Position numbers and translations under genes: made by a program
Origin: CAYYFX01 sp964571855
GTDB lineage: Bacteria > ARS69
Length of the DNA stretch: 64,000 nucleotides
Assembly: GCA_964571855.1 (NCBI GenBank)
Contig: CAZNDO010000001.1
Coordinates: forward strand, 806,001-870,000
Direction: 5' to 3'
Part shown: one piece after another, positions 33,353-41,750 of the stretch
Layout of the letters: every line of letters starts with the position of its first letter
Position numbering within the stretch: position 1 is the first letter of the stretch
The notes under the pieces: model-generated
The model's database searches: none
What the model was told of the DNA's origin: nothing
What the model saw: the letters and a program-made list of their open reading frames with translations, nothing else

Positions 33353-33372
33353 GCGTGGCCAGCCGCCCGCGG
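33333..33372 (-). terminator. Hairpin overlapping the GTPase promoter
   Basis: A perfect 11-bp inverted repeat (33333-33343 with 33362-33372) whose 18-nt loop holds the -35 box of the GTPase promoter. It begins 11 nt past the stop of the 33384-34256 gene and so can act as its terminator. Confidence 0.6.
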
Positions 33373-33383
33373 ACGGGTGCGCG

Positions 33384-34256
33384 CTAGCGGTAGGTGGACT
33401 TCAGCCGGCCCCAGCTCGTCGGCGTCGTGGCGGTCGGGCCGCACGGATCCGGCGTGCAGGAGGATCCCGGCGCGCCCGGCGTCCAGCCCTCGCCCAGGCA
33501 CTGCGCCGCCGTCAGCATCTGGCAGAAGCCGTCCGACGTGCAGCACGCCACGAGCTCCGGTGCGGCGAGCTCCACGAGCACGTCGTCCACGTGGTAGTAG
33601 CTGACCGGCCACGCCATGCCCGTGGACTGCGTGGCGGTGTTCGCGTCGTCGTGGAAGTTTCCGATGACCAGGTGCGTCTCCGTGCCGTTCGCGGTGAACG
33701 ACCCGCTGACCGTCATCCAGTTCACGGTGTCCGTGAGGAACGTGTTCGCGGGGGTCTCGATCTGCGGCGTGAACGCCAGCGGCAGGTCGTTGCCCGTGGG
33801 TCCCACGGGTCCCGCGGAGAAGTCCGCGCCGATGCGGTCGATCGCGAGGTAGCTGGAGTCCGACAGGTTCACATGGAACGTCACCGTGTAGGACTGTCCG
33901 TTCGCGAGCGGCGCGGACAGCGGGACCTGCAGGTACTCCCGGTAGCTCGTGTTCAGCGAGTTCCGCACGATGAAGCCGCCGTAGCCGTTCCCGCTCAGGG
34001 GCGTCTGGAAGCCGAGCGGGTTCGACGGCACCGCCGGCACGGGGAAGGACGGCCACCCCGTGACGCACGTGTTCAGGCAGTCCGACGTGCCGTCGGTGGG
34101 CGCGTTCCAGGACGCGGCGGCGGAGAGCTGGCCGAACCCCGTGGGACACGTGTTCAGGGTCTCGAAGCCGGGGTTGGGGACGAGGTTGATCGCGCCGGCG
34201 GGCACGAGCGGGCACACGAGCAGCAGGAGGGCGGCGGGAAGGCGGCCCGGCTTCAT
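33384..34256 (-). CDS. Secreted protein with PNPGFE domain, Cys-rich linker and SWGRLK tail
   Basis: 290 residues. Signal peptide ~1-22 (ALLLLVCPLVPAGA). Residues ~23-220 open with INLVPNPGFETLNTCP and read as a carbohydrate-binding-like jelly roll, common in secreted FCB proteins (VTFHVNLSDSSYLAIDRIG, GSFTANGTETHLVIGNFHD, YYHVDDVLVEL). Residues ~232-272 form a compact Cys-rich element (CCTSDGFCQMLTAAQC, then SSCTPDPCG). The last 12 residues are PTSWGRLKSTYR, nearly identical to the end of the CBM20 protein at 11100. The position after a Cys-rich linker and at the extreme C-terminus suggests a processing or sorting tag. Its function is unknown. No other gene lies close enough upstream to be in the same operon. 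Confidence 0.72.
   Translation of the reverse strand: MKPGRLPAALLLLVCPLVPAGAINLVPNPGFETLNTCPTGFGQLSAAASWNAPTDGTSDCLNTCVTGWPSFPVPAVPSNPLGFQTPLSGNGYGGFIVRNSLNTSYREYLQVPLSAPLANGQSYTVTFHVNLSDSSYLAIDRIGADFSAGPVGPTGNDLPLAFTPQIETPANTFLTDTVNWMTVSGSFTANGTETHLVIGNFHDDANTATQSTGMAWPVSYYHVDDVLVELAAPELVACCTSDGFCQMLTAAQCLGEGWTPGAPGSSCTPDPCGPTATTPTSWGRLKSTYR
33387..33422 (-). other. Candidate C-terminal sorting motif (copy 2)
   Basis: Codons for PTSWGRLKSTYR, immediately before the stop on the minus strand. Shares PTSWGRLK and the final YR with the tail encoded at 12225-12260. Confidence 0.55.
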
Positions 34257-34503
34257 GGGGTGCGACTCCGGTTGGGGGGACGAACGCGGGAGCGACCAGC
34301 CTAGCAGAACGGCCGCGGGCGCCGGTAGGGGCGCGCGAGGGCGCGGCGCGAAACCGGACACGCCCTGTCGAAGGGAAACGCCGGGCGGACGCCCCGGGCG
34401 GCAGCGGCGCATCCGCGGCCTCTCCGCGCCCGGCACGGGTCATGCTTCACCTCCGGGTGGAGGGCACTGCTTCGGTGCCGGGACCTCGCGAAAGGAGACG
34501 AAC

Positions 34504-35265
34504 ATGCTCAGGCACTCGACGATCCGGAAGCGCGCGCTGGCGATGCTCGCGCTCGCCGTGCTGATCGCCGCGCCGGCGAACGCGGACGAGGCGAAACCGA
34601 TGGACAAGGCCGACGAGGCGAAGAAGGCGGAGAAGGCGGAGAAGAGCGACGAGGTGGAGCGCGTGGAGAAGGCCGCGGAGGTGCTTCGCGCCGCCGTCAG
34701 CGGCGAGGACGCGGAGATCCCGAAGGCGCTGCTCGAGAAGGCCTGGGGCGTGGCGGTGATCCCGCACGTGGTGAAGGGCGCGGCGCTCGCCGTCGGCGGA
34801 CGCTGGGGCAAGGGCGTGGTGGCGCGCCGTGCGGAGAACGGGAAGTGGTCCGCGCCCGCGTTCGTGTCGCTCGGCGGCGCGAGCTACGGCTTCCAGATCG
34901 GCGTGGAGGCCACGGACCTCGTGCTCGTGTTCACGGATCCGAAGGGCATCGATGCGCTCCTCGAGGATCACCTCAAGCTCGGCGCGGAAGCCGGCGTCAC
35001 CGCCGGGCCCGTCGGCCGCAAGGCGGAGGCGGGCGTGAACCTCACGCTGGACTCGGCGATCTACTCGTACTCGCGCAGCAAGGGCCTGTTCGCCGGCGTG
35101 TCGCTGGACGGCGCGGTGGTGGACGTGGACCGGGACGCGAACGCGAAGGTGTACGGCAAGGACGTCACCGCGAAGCAGCTCCTCGACGGCAAGGTGGGCC
35201 CGAACGCCACCGTGCAGCCGTTCCTGACGGCGCTCGCGAAGCACGTCCCGGCGCGCGAGGCGTGA
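34504..35265 (+). CDS. SYLF (Ysc84-type) lipid-binding domain protein
   Basis: 253 residues; ATG follows GAAAGGAGACGAAC. A signal peptide (~1-25, MLALAVLIAAPANA) precedes a highly charged helical linker (~26-60, MDKADEAKKAEKAEKSDEVERV). Residues ~65-253 are a SYLF domain: AEIPKALLEKAWGVAVIPH, KGVVARR, WSAPAFVSLGGASYGFQIG, ATDLVLVF and the SRSKGLFAGVSLDG strand are family landmarks. Eukaryotic members bind phosphoinositides and actin; bacterial exported members are of unknown function but are thought to bind membrane lipid. The 247-nt divergent region upstream shows no clear promoter. Convergent with the next gene, with only 9 nt between stops. Confidence 0.85.
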   Translation: MLRHSTIRKRALAMLALAVLIAAPANADEAKPMDKADEAKKAEKAEKSDEVERVEKAAEVLRAAVSGEDAEIPKALLEKAWGVAVIPHVVKGAALAVGGRWGKGVVARRAENGKWSAPAFVSLGGASYGFQIGVEATDLVLVFTDPKGIDALLEDHLKLGAEAGVTAGPVGRKAEAGVNLTLDSAIYSYSRSKGLFAGVSLDGAVVDVDRDANAKVYGKDVTAKQLLDGKVGPNATVQPFLTALAKHVPAREA

Positions 35266-35274
35266 CCGGCCGCA

Positions 35275-36735
35275 TCACCGCACGCGCGTGACCCGGGCCG
35301 CGGCGGAGCCGGCGGCGTCCTCCAGCCGGAGGAAGTACACGCCCGCCGGCGCCGCCCCGTCCGGGCCGTCGCCGTCCCAGCGCACGGTCCGCGCGCCTGC
35401 CGGGGCGTGGATCGTGCGCAGGCGGCGTCCGGTCACGTCGTGCACGGAGATGCGCGCGCCGGGGCCGAAGGGACGCGACGCCACGAGTTCCGTGCCGCCG
35501 CGCGTGACGCTGGGCCGGGCGCGGAGGGCCGGCCCGATCGCCGCGACGGGCGGGATCGCGGGCGCATCCGTGACCTGCGTGAGGTTCCAGTCGGAGATCC
35601 ACGTCGCGTCGAACAGCGGGTAGGAGGATTCCACGCCGCCCGTCGACGTGTAGTCGAACGTGATCTCGAAGCCGTTCGACGAACCGAGCCCCGGCGTCAC
35701 GGTCACGTACGGGAAGATCGCGCCCTGCCGGGGATCCACGTCGAAGTGCCAGCGCGTGAGCGACTCGCCGACGATGGCGCCCCCCGGGGCCACGACGACG
35801 ATCGGAAACTCCAGCAGGAACCCGAGTTCGTCGTGGATCGGGTCCGGAGGGAACACGACGCACACGTTGCCGCGCGATCCCGTGAACTCCGCCGAGATCC
35901 GGAAGGTGGTGTCCGAGAACGGCTTGCCGTCCGACCAGGCGAACGACGTCACGGAACGTCCGAACGCCACCTCCTCCCAATCCGCCGAGACCTGCGGCGT
36001 GATCGCCGACACCGCGTCCTGGATGACCACGCGGTTGGTCACGAGGGGGAAGAGGCTCAGGTGGTGCGTTCGCCACTCCAGGGGCGGGGACGGGATCGGC
36101 GGGACCTGCGTGGCCACGAACATGCCGAGGAAGTTCACGTCCAGCGAGCCGGTGCGGCGGAGCCGGATCTCGGCCACGCGGTAGTACCCTTCGGCGGCGT
36201 CGAAGCGGAACGCGATCGTGTCCACGGCGGTGGGGTCGGCGAAGCCCCACTCGGAGAAGTGGAACTCGAGCGTCTGGCCGCCGTTCGTCGGCTTCGTCAC
36301 GCCCTCGCCGCCCCCGGGGCCCACGAGGATCGCCGTGACCTGTCCGCCTTCCGGGGCGGACTCCATGTCCACGACGAACCGGTCCACCTGCCCCAGGAAC
36401 GTCAGGTCGCGAACGGAACCCAGGTCCCAGCGGACCCGCACCGAGCCGTTCGCCTCGGCGAGGACCTCGAGCACGTTGTCGTGGTTGCTGTCGTACAGCG
36501 TCTTCCGCGCGGACGCCACCCCTCCGTCCGGCGCCAGGACGATGGTGCGCTGGGGAGCGATGGCGTGGGACGTGTGCGCCGGGATCGGGACCACATGCTC
36601 CTGGTACGCCGAGGAGCTCGTGAACGAGAAGCCGCCGCGCTCGAAGTCGTCGATGGGACTCAGGGCGAGTGCGGGCGAGGCGAGGGCGAGGACCAGGGCA
36701 TGGGACAGTGCGACGGGGACGCGGGATCGGGACAT
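35275..36735 (-). CDS. Secreted beta-rich protein with FlgD-like tail, unknown function
   Basis: 486 residues. Signal peptide ~1-25 (LSHALVLALASPALA). The mature start SPIDDFERGGFSF resembles the leading strand of CBM-type jelly rolls, and residues ~30-200 (VRWDLGSVRDLTFLGQVD, LEFHFSEWGFADPTAVDTI, FRFDAAEGYYRVAEIRLRR) fit a carbohydrate-binding sandwich. Residues ~210-385 are a second beta-domain with no family I recognise. Residues ~405-486 are a FlgD-like Ig domain (ISVHDVTGRRLRTIHAP, VRWDGDGPDG, APAGVYFLRLE) ending in RVTRVR. It lies 104 nt downstream of the debranching enzyme in the same direction, so it may be a distal member of that operon, but the gap leaves room for its own promoter. 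Confidence 0.7.
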   Translation of the reverse strand: MSRSRVPVALSHALVLALASPALALSPIDDFERGGFSFTSSSAYQEHVVPIPAHTSHAIAPQRTIVLAPDGGVASARKTLYDSNHDNVLEVLAEANGSVRVRWDLGSVRDLTFLGQVDRFVVDMESAPEGGQVTAILVGPGGGEGVTKPTNGGQTLEFHFSEWGFADPTAVDTIAFRFDAAEGYYRVAEIRLRRTGSLDVNFLGMFVATQVPPIPSPPLEWRTHHLSLFPLVTNRVVIQDAVSAITPQVSADWEEVAFGRSVTSFAWSDGKPFSDTTFRISAEFTGSRGNVCVVFPPDPIHDELGFLLEFPIVVVAPGGAIVGESLTRWHFDVDPRQGAIFPYVTVTPGLGSSNGFEITFDYTSTGGVESSYPLFDATWISDWNLTQVTDAPAIPPVAAIGPALRARPSVTRGGTELVASRPFGPGARISVHDVTGRRLRTIHAPAGARTVRWDGDGPDGAAPAGVYFLRLEDAAGSAAARVTRVR

Positions 36736-36839
36736 GGGGGACTCCGGATGGCGTGGGGTGCAGGCGATGCTCCTGCACCCCGGAACGCGATCCGGCTCCC
36801 GCGGCGGACACGGCTTCCCGCCGGCCGGTTCCGCGGGGG

Positions 36840-38942
36840 CTACCGGCGGCGGGTTCGCGCGGGCCGGGCGACCGGTGCCTCCGGGCGGCGGGCGTCGTCG
36901 GTCTCCGGCACCGACTTCGGGGCCTTCGGGGCCTTCGGCTCTTCCGGGCTCGCCAGTGCGCGCTCGATCCGCAGCATCTCGCCCACCGACCACGCCTGGA
37001 ACGGGCATCCCGCCGGGCGGTGCGGCGGGTCCCCGTCCGCCACCTCGGACACGTGCCCCACGCCGGCCTCGGCCACGTGGGCCTCCAGGGGCGCCAGGAA
37101 CCGGCTGCGCGCCTCCGCCACGGCGTCCGCGCCGCCGCCGCGCACGCGCAGCCACGCGTCCACGAACGGACCCAGGAGCCACGGCCACACCGTGCCCTGG
37201 TGGTACGCGCCGTCCCGCGCGGCGGCGTCCCCCTCGTAGCGCGGACGGTAGCCCGGCTCGTCCGGCGCGAGCGTGCGCAGGCCGAGCGGCGTGAGCAGGC
37301 GGTCCTCCACGAGATCCACCACGCTCTGCGCCTTCTTCCCGTCGAGCAGCGTCTCCCGCAGGCCGCCCACGGCCAGGATCTGGTTCGGCCGCACCGCAGC
37401 GTCCACCTTGCCGGGCTCGTGGTCCGCATCCACCACGTCGTGCAGGCCGCCGAGCGAGGGATTCCAGAACCTCTGCTCGAAGCTGCGCCGCGCGCGCGCG
37501 CGCATCTCCTCCCAGCGCCGCTCGCCGAGCGCCGCGCCGACGCGGAGCGCGTTGATCCAGAGCGCCTGGATCTCCACGGGCTTGCCGATGCGCGGCGTGA
37601 TCTCCCGCGCGCCCACGCGCGCGTCCATCCACGTGAGCTGCTGCCCGGCCACGCCGGCGGCGAGCAGCCCGTCCGCGTCCGCCCGGATGCCGTAGCGGGT
37701 TCCGTCCGCGTAGCCGGCGAGGATCTCCTGCACGGCCTTCGCCAGCCTCGCCTTCGTGCGCGCGGGCACCTTGCGTCCGGCCCGCTTCGCGGCATCCAGG
37801 TACTCGCCGCAGACCACGACGTACCACAGCGACGCGTCCACGGAGTTGAACTCCGGTGCCTCGCCGCGGTCCGGGAAGCGGTTCGGCAACATCCCTTCGG
37901 ACACGGCACCCGACCACTCCAGGAGGATGGCCTCCGCATCCGCCAGTCGACCGGTGGCCAGGCACAGGCCGCGCATGGCGAGGAACGTGTCCCGGCCCCA
38001 GTCCGTGAACCACGGGTAGCCGGCCACGATGGTGCGGCCCGTCCCGCGCTGCACGATGTACGCGTCCGCGGCCGCCGCCAGCCCGCCGCCGAGCTTCGCA
38101 CGGCGCCTCGCCTCCCTCGCGGCGGCGGTCCGGAACGCGGCGAGCGCCGTGATGCCTCGTTGCACCTTCGCGGCGGCCGGCGCCTTGCCCTTCGCCTTCG
38201 CGGCCGGCGCGGCACCCGCGGGCACGTCGAGGAGCGCGCGGAACGCGAGGGCCGCCTCGCCCTTCGCGAAGCGCAGCCGGAAGTAGCCGGGAGACGCCAG
38301 GTCCTCCTCGTGCTCCAGCCCGCGCTCCGTCTCCGCGGCGTACTCGAAGCGCCGGTACCAGAGCGGCTCCTGGACCCACTCGCCATCGAAGGCGGCCTCG
38401 ATCCCGGGCACGCCGTCGTACGGGCGCCACGCGACCGTGCCGCCGGCCAGCTCGGACTCGAAGCGGAAGTGCGGGTTGTGGAAGTGCAGCGCGTGGTAGT
38501 CGCGGCCGGAGAGGAACGGGCGCACCACGAGCACCGCGTCCTTCGCGGCCGCCTTCGCGTCCCGGTCCTCGGCGACCAGGCGGAAGCGCACGAACGTGCG
38601 CGCCTCGCCCGGGGCGACGAGCAGCTCCTGGACGAGCGTGAGCCCGTCGCCCACGCGGTAGGTCCACGTGGGCCAGGGCGACGCCTCGAACGACTCCAGC
38701 CGGGACCATCCCTCGGGATGGCGGACGTCCCCGCGGTAGGCCTGCGTGGAGCACGGCACCCAACCGGATCCCGCGTCCACCGCCACGTCCATCCCGTTCA
38801 CCAGCACGAAGCGCTCCGTGGGCGGGCGCGCGGACGCGAGCAGCAGCGCGTGGTAGCGTCGCGTGCGGATCCCCGACGCCGTGCCCGAGGCGTACCCTCC
38901 GAGGCCGTCGGCTTCCAGCCACTCCCTGCGATCGAGTTCCAC
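36840..38942 (-). CDS. Glycogen debranching enzyme (amylo-alpha-1,6-glucosidase, GH133-like)
   Basis: 700 residues from a GTG start with AAGGAGG 6 nt upstream, giving the canonical family start ELDRREWLEADGLGGYASGT (key part WLEADGLGGYASG). The N-terminal beta-domain runs to ~270 and the C-terminal (alpha/alpha)6 barrel from ~290: WFTDWGRDTFLAMRGLCL, EFNSVDASLWYV, KPVEIQALWINALR and DGAYHQGTVWPWLLGPFVD are hallmark glucosidase motifs. No signal peptide, so cytoplasmic. It hydrolyses alpha-1,6 branch stubs to give glucose. The low-complexity K/A/P segment at ~245-260 and the charged tail after ~665 are unusual. It lies 16 nt after the GH63 gene in a seven-gene operon with sugar-oxidising enzymes. 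Confidence 0.9.
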   Translation of the reverse strand: MELDRREWLEADGLGGYASGTASGIRTRRYHALLLASARPPTERFVLVNGMDVAVDAGSGWVPCSTQAYRGDVRHPEGWSRLESFEASPWPTWTYRVGDGLTLVQELLVAPGEARTFVRFRLVAEDRDAKAAAKDAVLVVRPFLSGRDYHALHFHNPHFRFESELAGGTVAWRPYDGVPGIEAAFDGEWVQEPLWYRRFEYAAETERGLEHEEDLASPGYFRLRFAKGEAALAFRALLDVPAGAAPAAKAKGKAPAAAKVQRGITALAAFRTAAAREARRRAKLGGGLAAAADAYIVQRGTGRTIVAGYPWFTDWGRDTFLAMRGLCLATGRLADAEAILLEWSGAVSEGMLPNRFPDRGEAPEFNSVDASLWYVVVCGEYLDAAKRAGRKVPARTKARLAKAVQEILAGYADGTRYGIRADADGLLAAGVAGQQLTWMDARVGAREITPRIGKPVEIQALWINALRVGAALGERRWEEMRARARRSFEQRFWNPSLGGLHDVVDADHEPGKVDAAVRPNQILAVGGLRETLLDGKKAQSVVDLVEDRLLTPLGLRTLAPDEPGYRPRYEGDAAARDGAYHQGTVWPWLLGPFVDAWLRVRGGGADAVAEARSRFLAPLEAHVAEAGVGHVSEVADGDPPHRPAGCPFQAWSVGEMLRIERALASPEEPKAPKAPKSVPETDDARRPEAPVARPARTRRR

Positions 38943-38958
38943 GTCCCGCCTCCTTGCG

Positions 38959-41700
38959 TTACTCCGTGGTCGCGGCGGCACGGACGCGCGCGGGGCGGGC
39001 GGCCACGCCGGCCTCGCGTCCCGTGCGCATGCACGCCAGATCCTCCAGGCACTTCACGACGAGCGCCGTCCAGCCCGTCTGGTGGCTGGCACCCACGCCG
39101 CGTCCCGTGTCCCCGTGGAAGTACTCGTGGAAGAGCACGAGGTTCCTCCACTGCGGGTCGTCGGCGTAGCGGCGATCGTCCCCGTGGCACGGCCGCCGTC
39201 CGGCGTGGTCCGGGAGGAAGATCCGCGCGAGGCGCGCGGAGATCTCGCGCGCCACGTGTCCGAGGTGCATCCGCCGGCCGGATCCGGTGGGGAACTCCAC
39301 CGTGAGGTCGTCCCCGTAGAAGTGATGGTACCGCTCCAGGGCCTCCACGAGTAGGTAGTTGACCGGGAACCACACCGGGCCGCGCCAGTTCGAGTTCCCG
39401 CCGAAGAGCCCCGTGTCCGACTCGCCGGGGACGTACTGCACGCTCCACTCCTCGTTCCCGGCGCGGAACACGTACGGGTGCGTCTCGTGGTGCTTCGAGA
39501 TGGAACGGATGCCGTACGGGCCGAGGAACTCGTTCTCGTCCAGCAGGTAGTGAAGAACCCGCTCCAGGCGCTCGCGCGAGGGGATGGCGAGGAGCCGGTG
39601 CCCGTGGCCGTCGCCGCGGTCCTCGGCGAGATAGGAGATGTGCCGGGCAAGATCCTTGCGGTTCTCCAGGAACCAGTGCATCCGCTTCGCGAAGCCGGGC
39701 AGCGCCTCCAGATCGTCCGCCTCCAGGATCTCGCACGCGATCAGGGGGATGAGCCCCACGAGGGAGCGCACCTTGAGCGGCTGCATCCCGCCTCCCGTGA
39801 GCAGTTGGTCGTAGTAGAAGCCGTCCCGCTCGTCCCAGAGGCCCGTGCCGCCCAGCGTATTCATGGCGTCGGTGATCGCCACGAAGTGCTCGAAGAACTT
39901 CGACGCCACGTCCTCGTAGGCCGGATCGTGCCGCGCCAGCTCCAGCGCCATGGACAGCATCGTGTTGCAGTAGAACGCCATCCAGGCGGTGCCGTCGGCC
40001 TGCTCCAGCGTCCCGCCGGTAGGGAGCGGGCGGGACCGGTCGAACACGCCGATGTTGTCCAGCCCGAGGAATCCCCCCGCGAAGAGGTGCTTCCCGGACA
40101 CGTCCTTGCGGTTCACCCACCACGTGAAGTTGATGAGGAGCTTCTGGAAGACCCTCGCGAGGAACTCGCGGTCGCGCTCGCCGCGGGCCCCGGTCATCTT
40201 GTACACGCGCCATGCGGCCCAGGCGTGCACCGGCGGGTTCACGTCGCCGAAGGCGAACTCGTACGCCGGGATCTGGCCGTTGGGGTGCATGTACCACTCG
40301 CGCAGGAACAGCAGGATCTGCTCCTTCGCGAAGTCCGGGTCCAGCCGCGCGAACGGGATCATGTGGAACGCCAGGTCCCACGCGGCGTACCAGGGATACT
40401 CCCACTTGTCCGGCATGGAGATGACGTCGCGGTTGTACAGGTGGCGCCAGTCGGCGTTGCGGCCCTGCCGGCGCTCGGCGGGCGGCGCCGGCTGCGCGGG
40501 ATCACCCTCCAGCCAGTCCTTCACCACGTAGTGGAAGAACTGCTTGGACCACAGCAGGCCGGCGCGCGCCTGCCGCGCCACGGCCTTCTCCTCCGCGGTC
40601 TGCTCCGGCGGGGCGAGGGACTCGTGGAACTCGTCCGCCTCGGCCGCGCGCGCGGCGAACGTGGCGTCGAAGTCCGGGCCGAAGGGACGGGCCGACGCGC
40701 CGGCCTCCGCGCGCAGGCGGAGCTTCAGCACGACGTCCGCGCCCGCGGGGATCTCCAGCCGGTACCACGCCGCCGCCTTCGTGCCGGAGCGCCGCGGATT
40801 CACGGCCTCGCGGCGCCCGTGCACGACCAGATCGTGGAACGCGTCCTTCACGTGGGGCGAGGGGTTCGCTGCCCCGAAGAGGCGCGCCGCGTTCGTCTCG
40901 TTCTCCGTGAAGACCAGCTCCGGCATCCCGCCGTCCGGGGCGGGGGCGGCGTCGAACCGGAAGGCGCCCAGGTCCGCGTGCTCGCACGTGACGGACCCCG
41001 CGCCGGCGGCGGCGAGCCGGGGCTTCGGCCAGTAGCCCTCGCCGTGCCGCCCCCACGACCACGTGTTGCGGTACCAGAGCGTGGGAAGCACGTGCACGGT
41101 GGCGGCGTCCGGCCCGCGGTTGGCCACCGTGATGCGGATCAGGATGTCGTCCGGCCCGGCCTTCGCGTACTCCGCGACGACGTCGAAGTAGCGGTCGTCC
41201 GCGAAGGCGCCCGTGTCCGCGAGCTCGAGCTCCGGGTCGGACTTGCCGCGGCGCCCGGTCTCCTCCACGAGGCGCGCGTACGGGTACTCCGCCTGCGGGT
41301 ACTTGTAGAGCGCCTTCATCCAGGAGTGCGTGGGGGTGGAGTCGAGGTAGTAGTACTCCTCCTTCACGTCCTCGCCGTGGTTGCCCTGCGGTCCGGTGAG
41401 CCCGAAGAGGCGCTCCTTCAGGATGGGGTCGCGGCCGTTCCACAGCGCGAGCGCGAAGCACAGACGCCCCTGGCGGTCGGTGATGCCGAGGAGGCCGTCC
41501 TCGCCCCAGCGGTACGCGCGGCTGCGCGCGTGGTCGTGGGGGAAGTAGTCCCAGCATTCGCCGTGCGCGGAGTAGTCCTCGCGCACCGTGCCCCACTGCC
41601 GCTCGGAGAGGTACGGACCCCACCGCTTCCAGTTGCGCGTGCGCTGCGCGTCCTCCGCGAGCCGCTGCCGTTCGGCGCCGGGCGCCGCCTTGGGCTTCAT
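38959..41700 (-). CDS. GH63-family glucosidase (MGH/YgjK-like)
   Basis: 913 residues; ATG follows AGGAGGACGCACGG. It matches the large bacterial GH63-type proteins often labelled mannosyl-oligosaccharide glucosidase: N-terminal beta-sandwich (WGPYLSERQWGTVREDYS, LFGLTGPQGNHGEDVKE, PTLWYRNTWSWGRHGEGYW) and an (alpha/alpha)6 barrel with EYPWYAAWDLAFHMIPFA, whose Asp is the likely general acid, and FHGDTGRGVGASHQTGWTALV near the C-terminus. There is no signal peptide. Known activities in the family are alpha-glucosidase-like on trisaccharides, mannosylglycerate or glucosylglycerate. Coupling with a debranching enzyme suggests cytoplasmic breakdown of imported or stored alpha-glucan, or of a compatible solute; substrate undetermined. 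Confidence 0.87.
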   Translation of the reverse strand: MKPKAAPGAERQRLAEDAQRTRNWKRWGPYLSERQWGTVREDYSAHGECWDYFPHDHARSRAYRWGEDGLLGITDRQGRLCFALALWNGRDPILKERLFGLTGPQGNHGEDVKEEYYYLDSTPTHSWMKALYKYPQAEYPYARLVEETGRRGKSDPELELADTGAFADDRYFDVVAEYAKAGPDDILIRITVANRGPDAATVHVLPTLWYRNTWSWGRHGEGYWPKPRLAAAGAGSVTCEHADLGAFRFDAAPAPDGGMPELVFTENETNAARLFGAANPSPHVKDAFHDLVVHGRREAVNPRRSGTKAAAWYRLEIPAGADVVLKLRLRAEAGASARPFGPDFDATFAARAAEADEFHESLAPPEQTAEEKAVARQARAGLLWSKQFFHYVVKDWLEGDPAQPAPPAERRQGRNADWRHLYNRDVISMPDKWEYPWYAAWDLAFHMIPFARLDPDFAKEQILLFLREWYMHPNGQIPAYEFAFGDVNPPVHAWAAWRVYKMTGARGERDREFLARVFQKLLINFTWWVNRKDVSGKHLFAGGFLGLDNIGVFDRSRPLPTGGTLEQADGTAWMAFYCNTMLSMALELARHDPAYEDVASKFFEHFVAITDAMNTLGGTGLWDERDGFYYDQLLTGGGMQPLKVRSLVGLIPLIACEILEADDLEALPGFAKRMHWFLENRKDLARHISYLAEDRGDGHGHRLLAIPSRERLERVLHYLLDENEFLGPYGIRSISKHHETHPYVFRAGNEEWSVQYVPGESDTGLFGGNSNWRGPVWFPVNYLLVEALERYHHFYGDDLTVEFPTGSGRRMHLGHVAREISARLARIFLPDHAGRRPCHGDDRRYADDPQWRNLVLFHEYFHGDTGRGVGASHQTGWTALVVKCLEDLACMRTGREAGVAARPARVRAAATTE

Positions 41701-41750
41701 CCGTGCGTCCTCCTGCCGCGACCCGTCGCGGCCTTCGGGGATTCTTCGGT

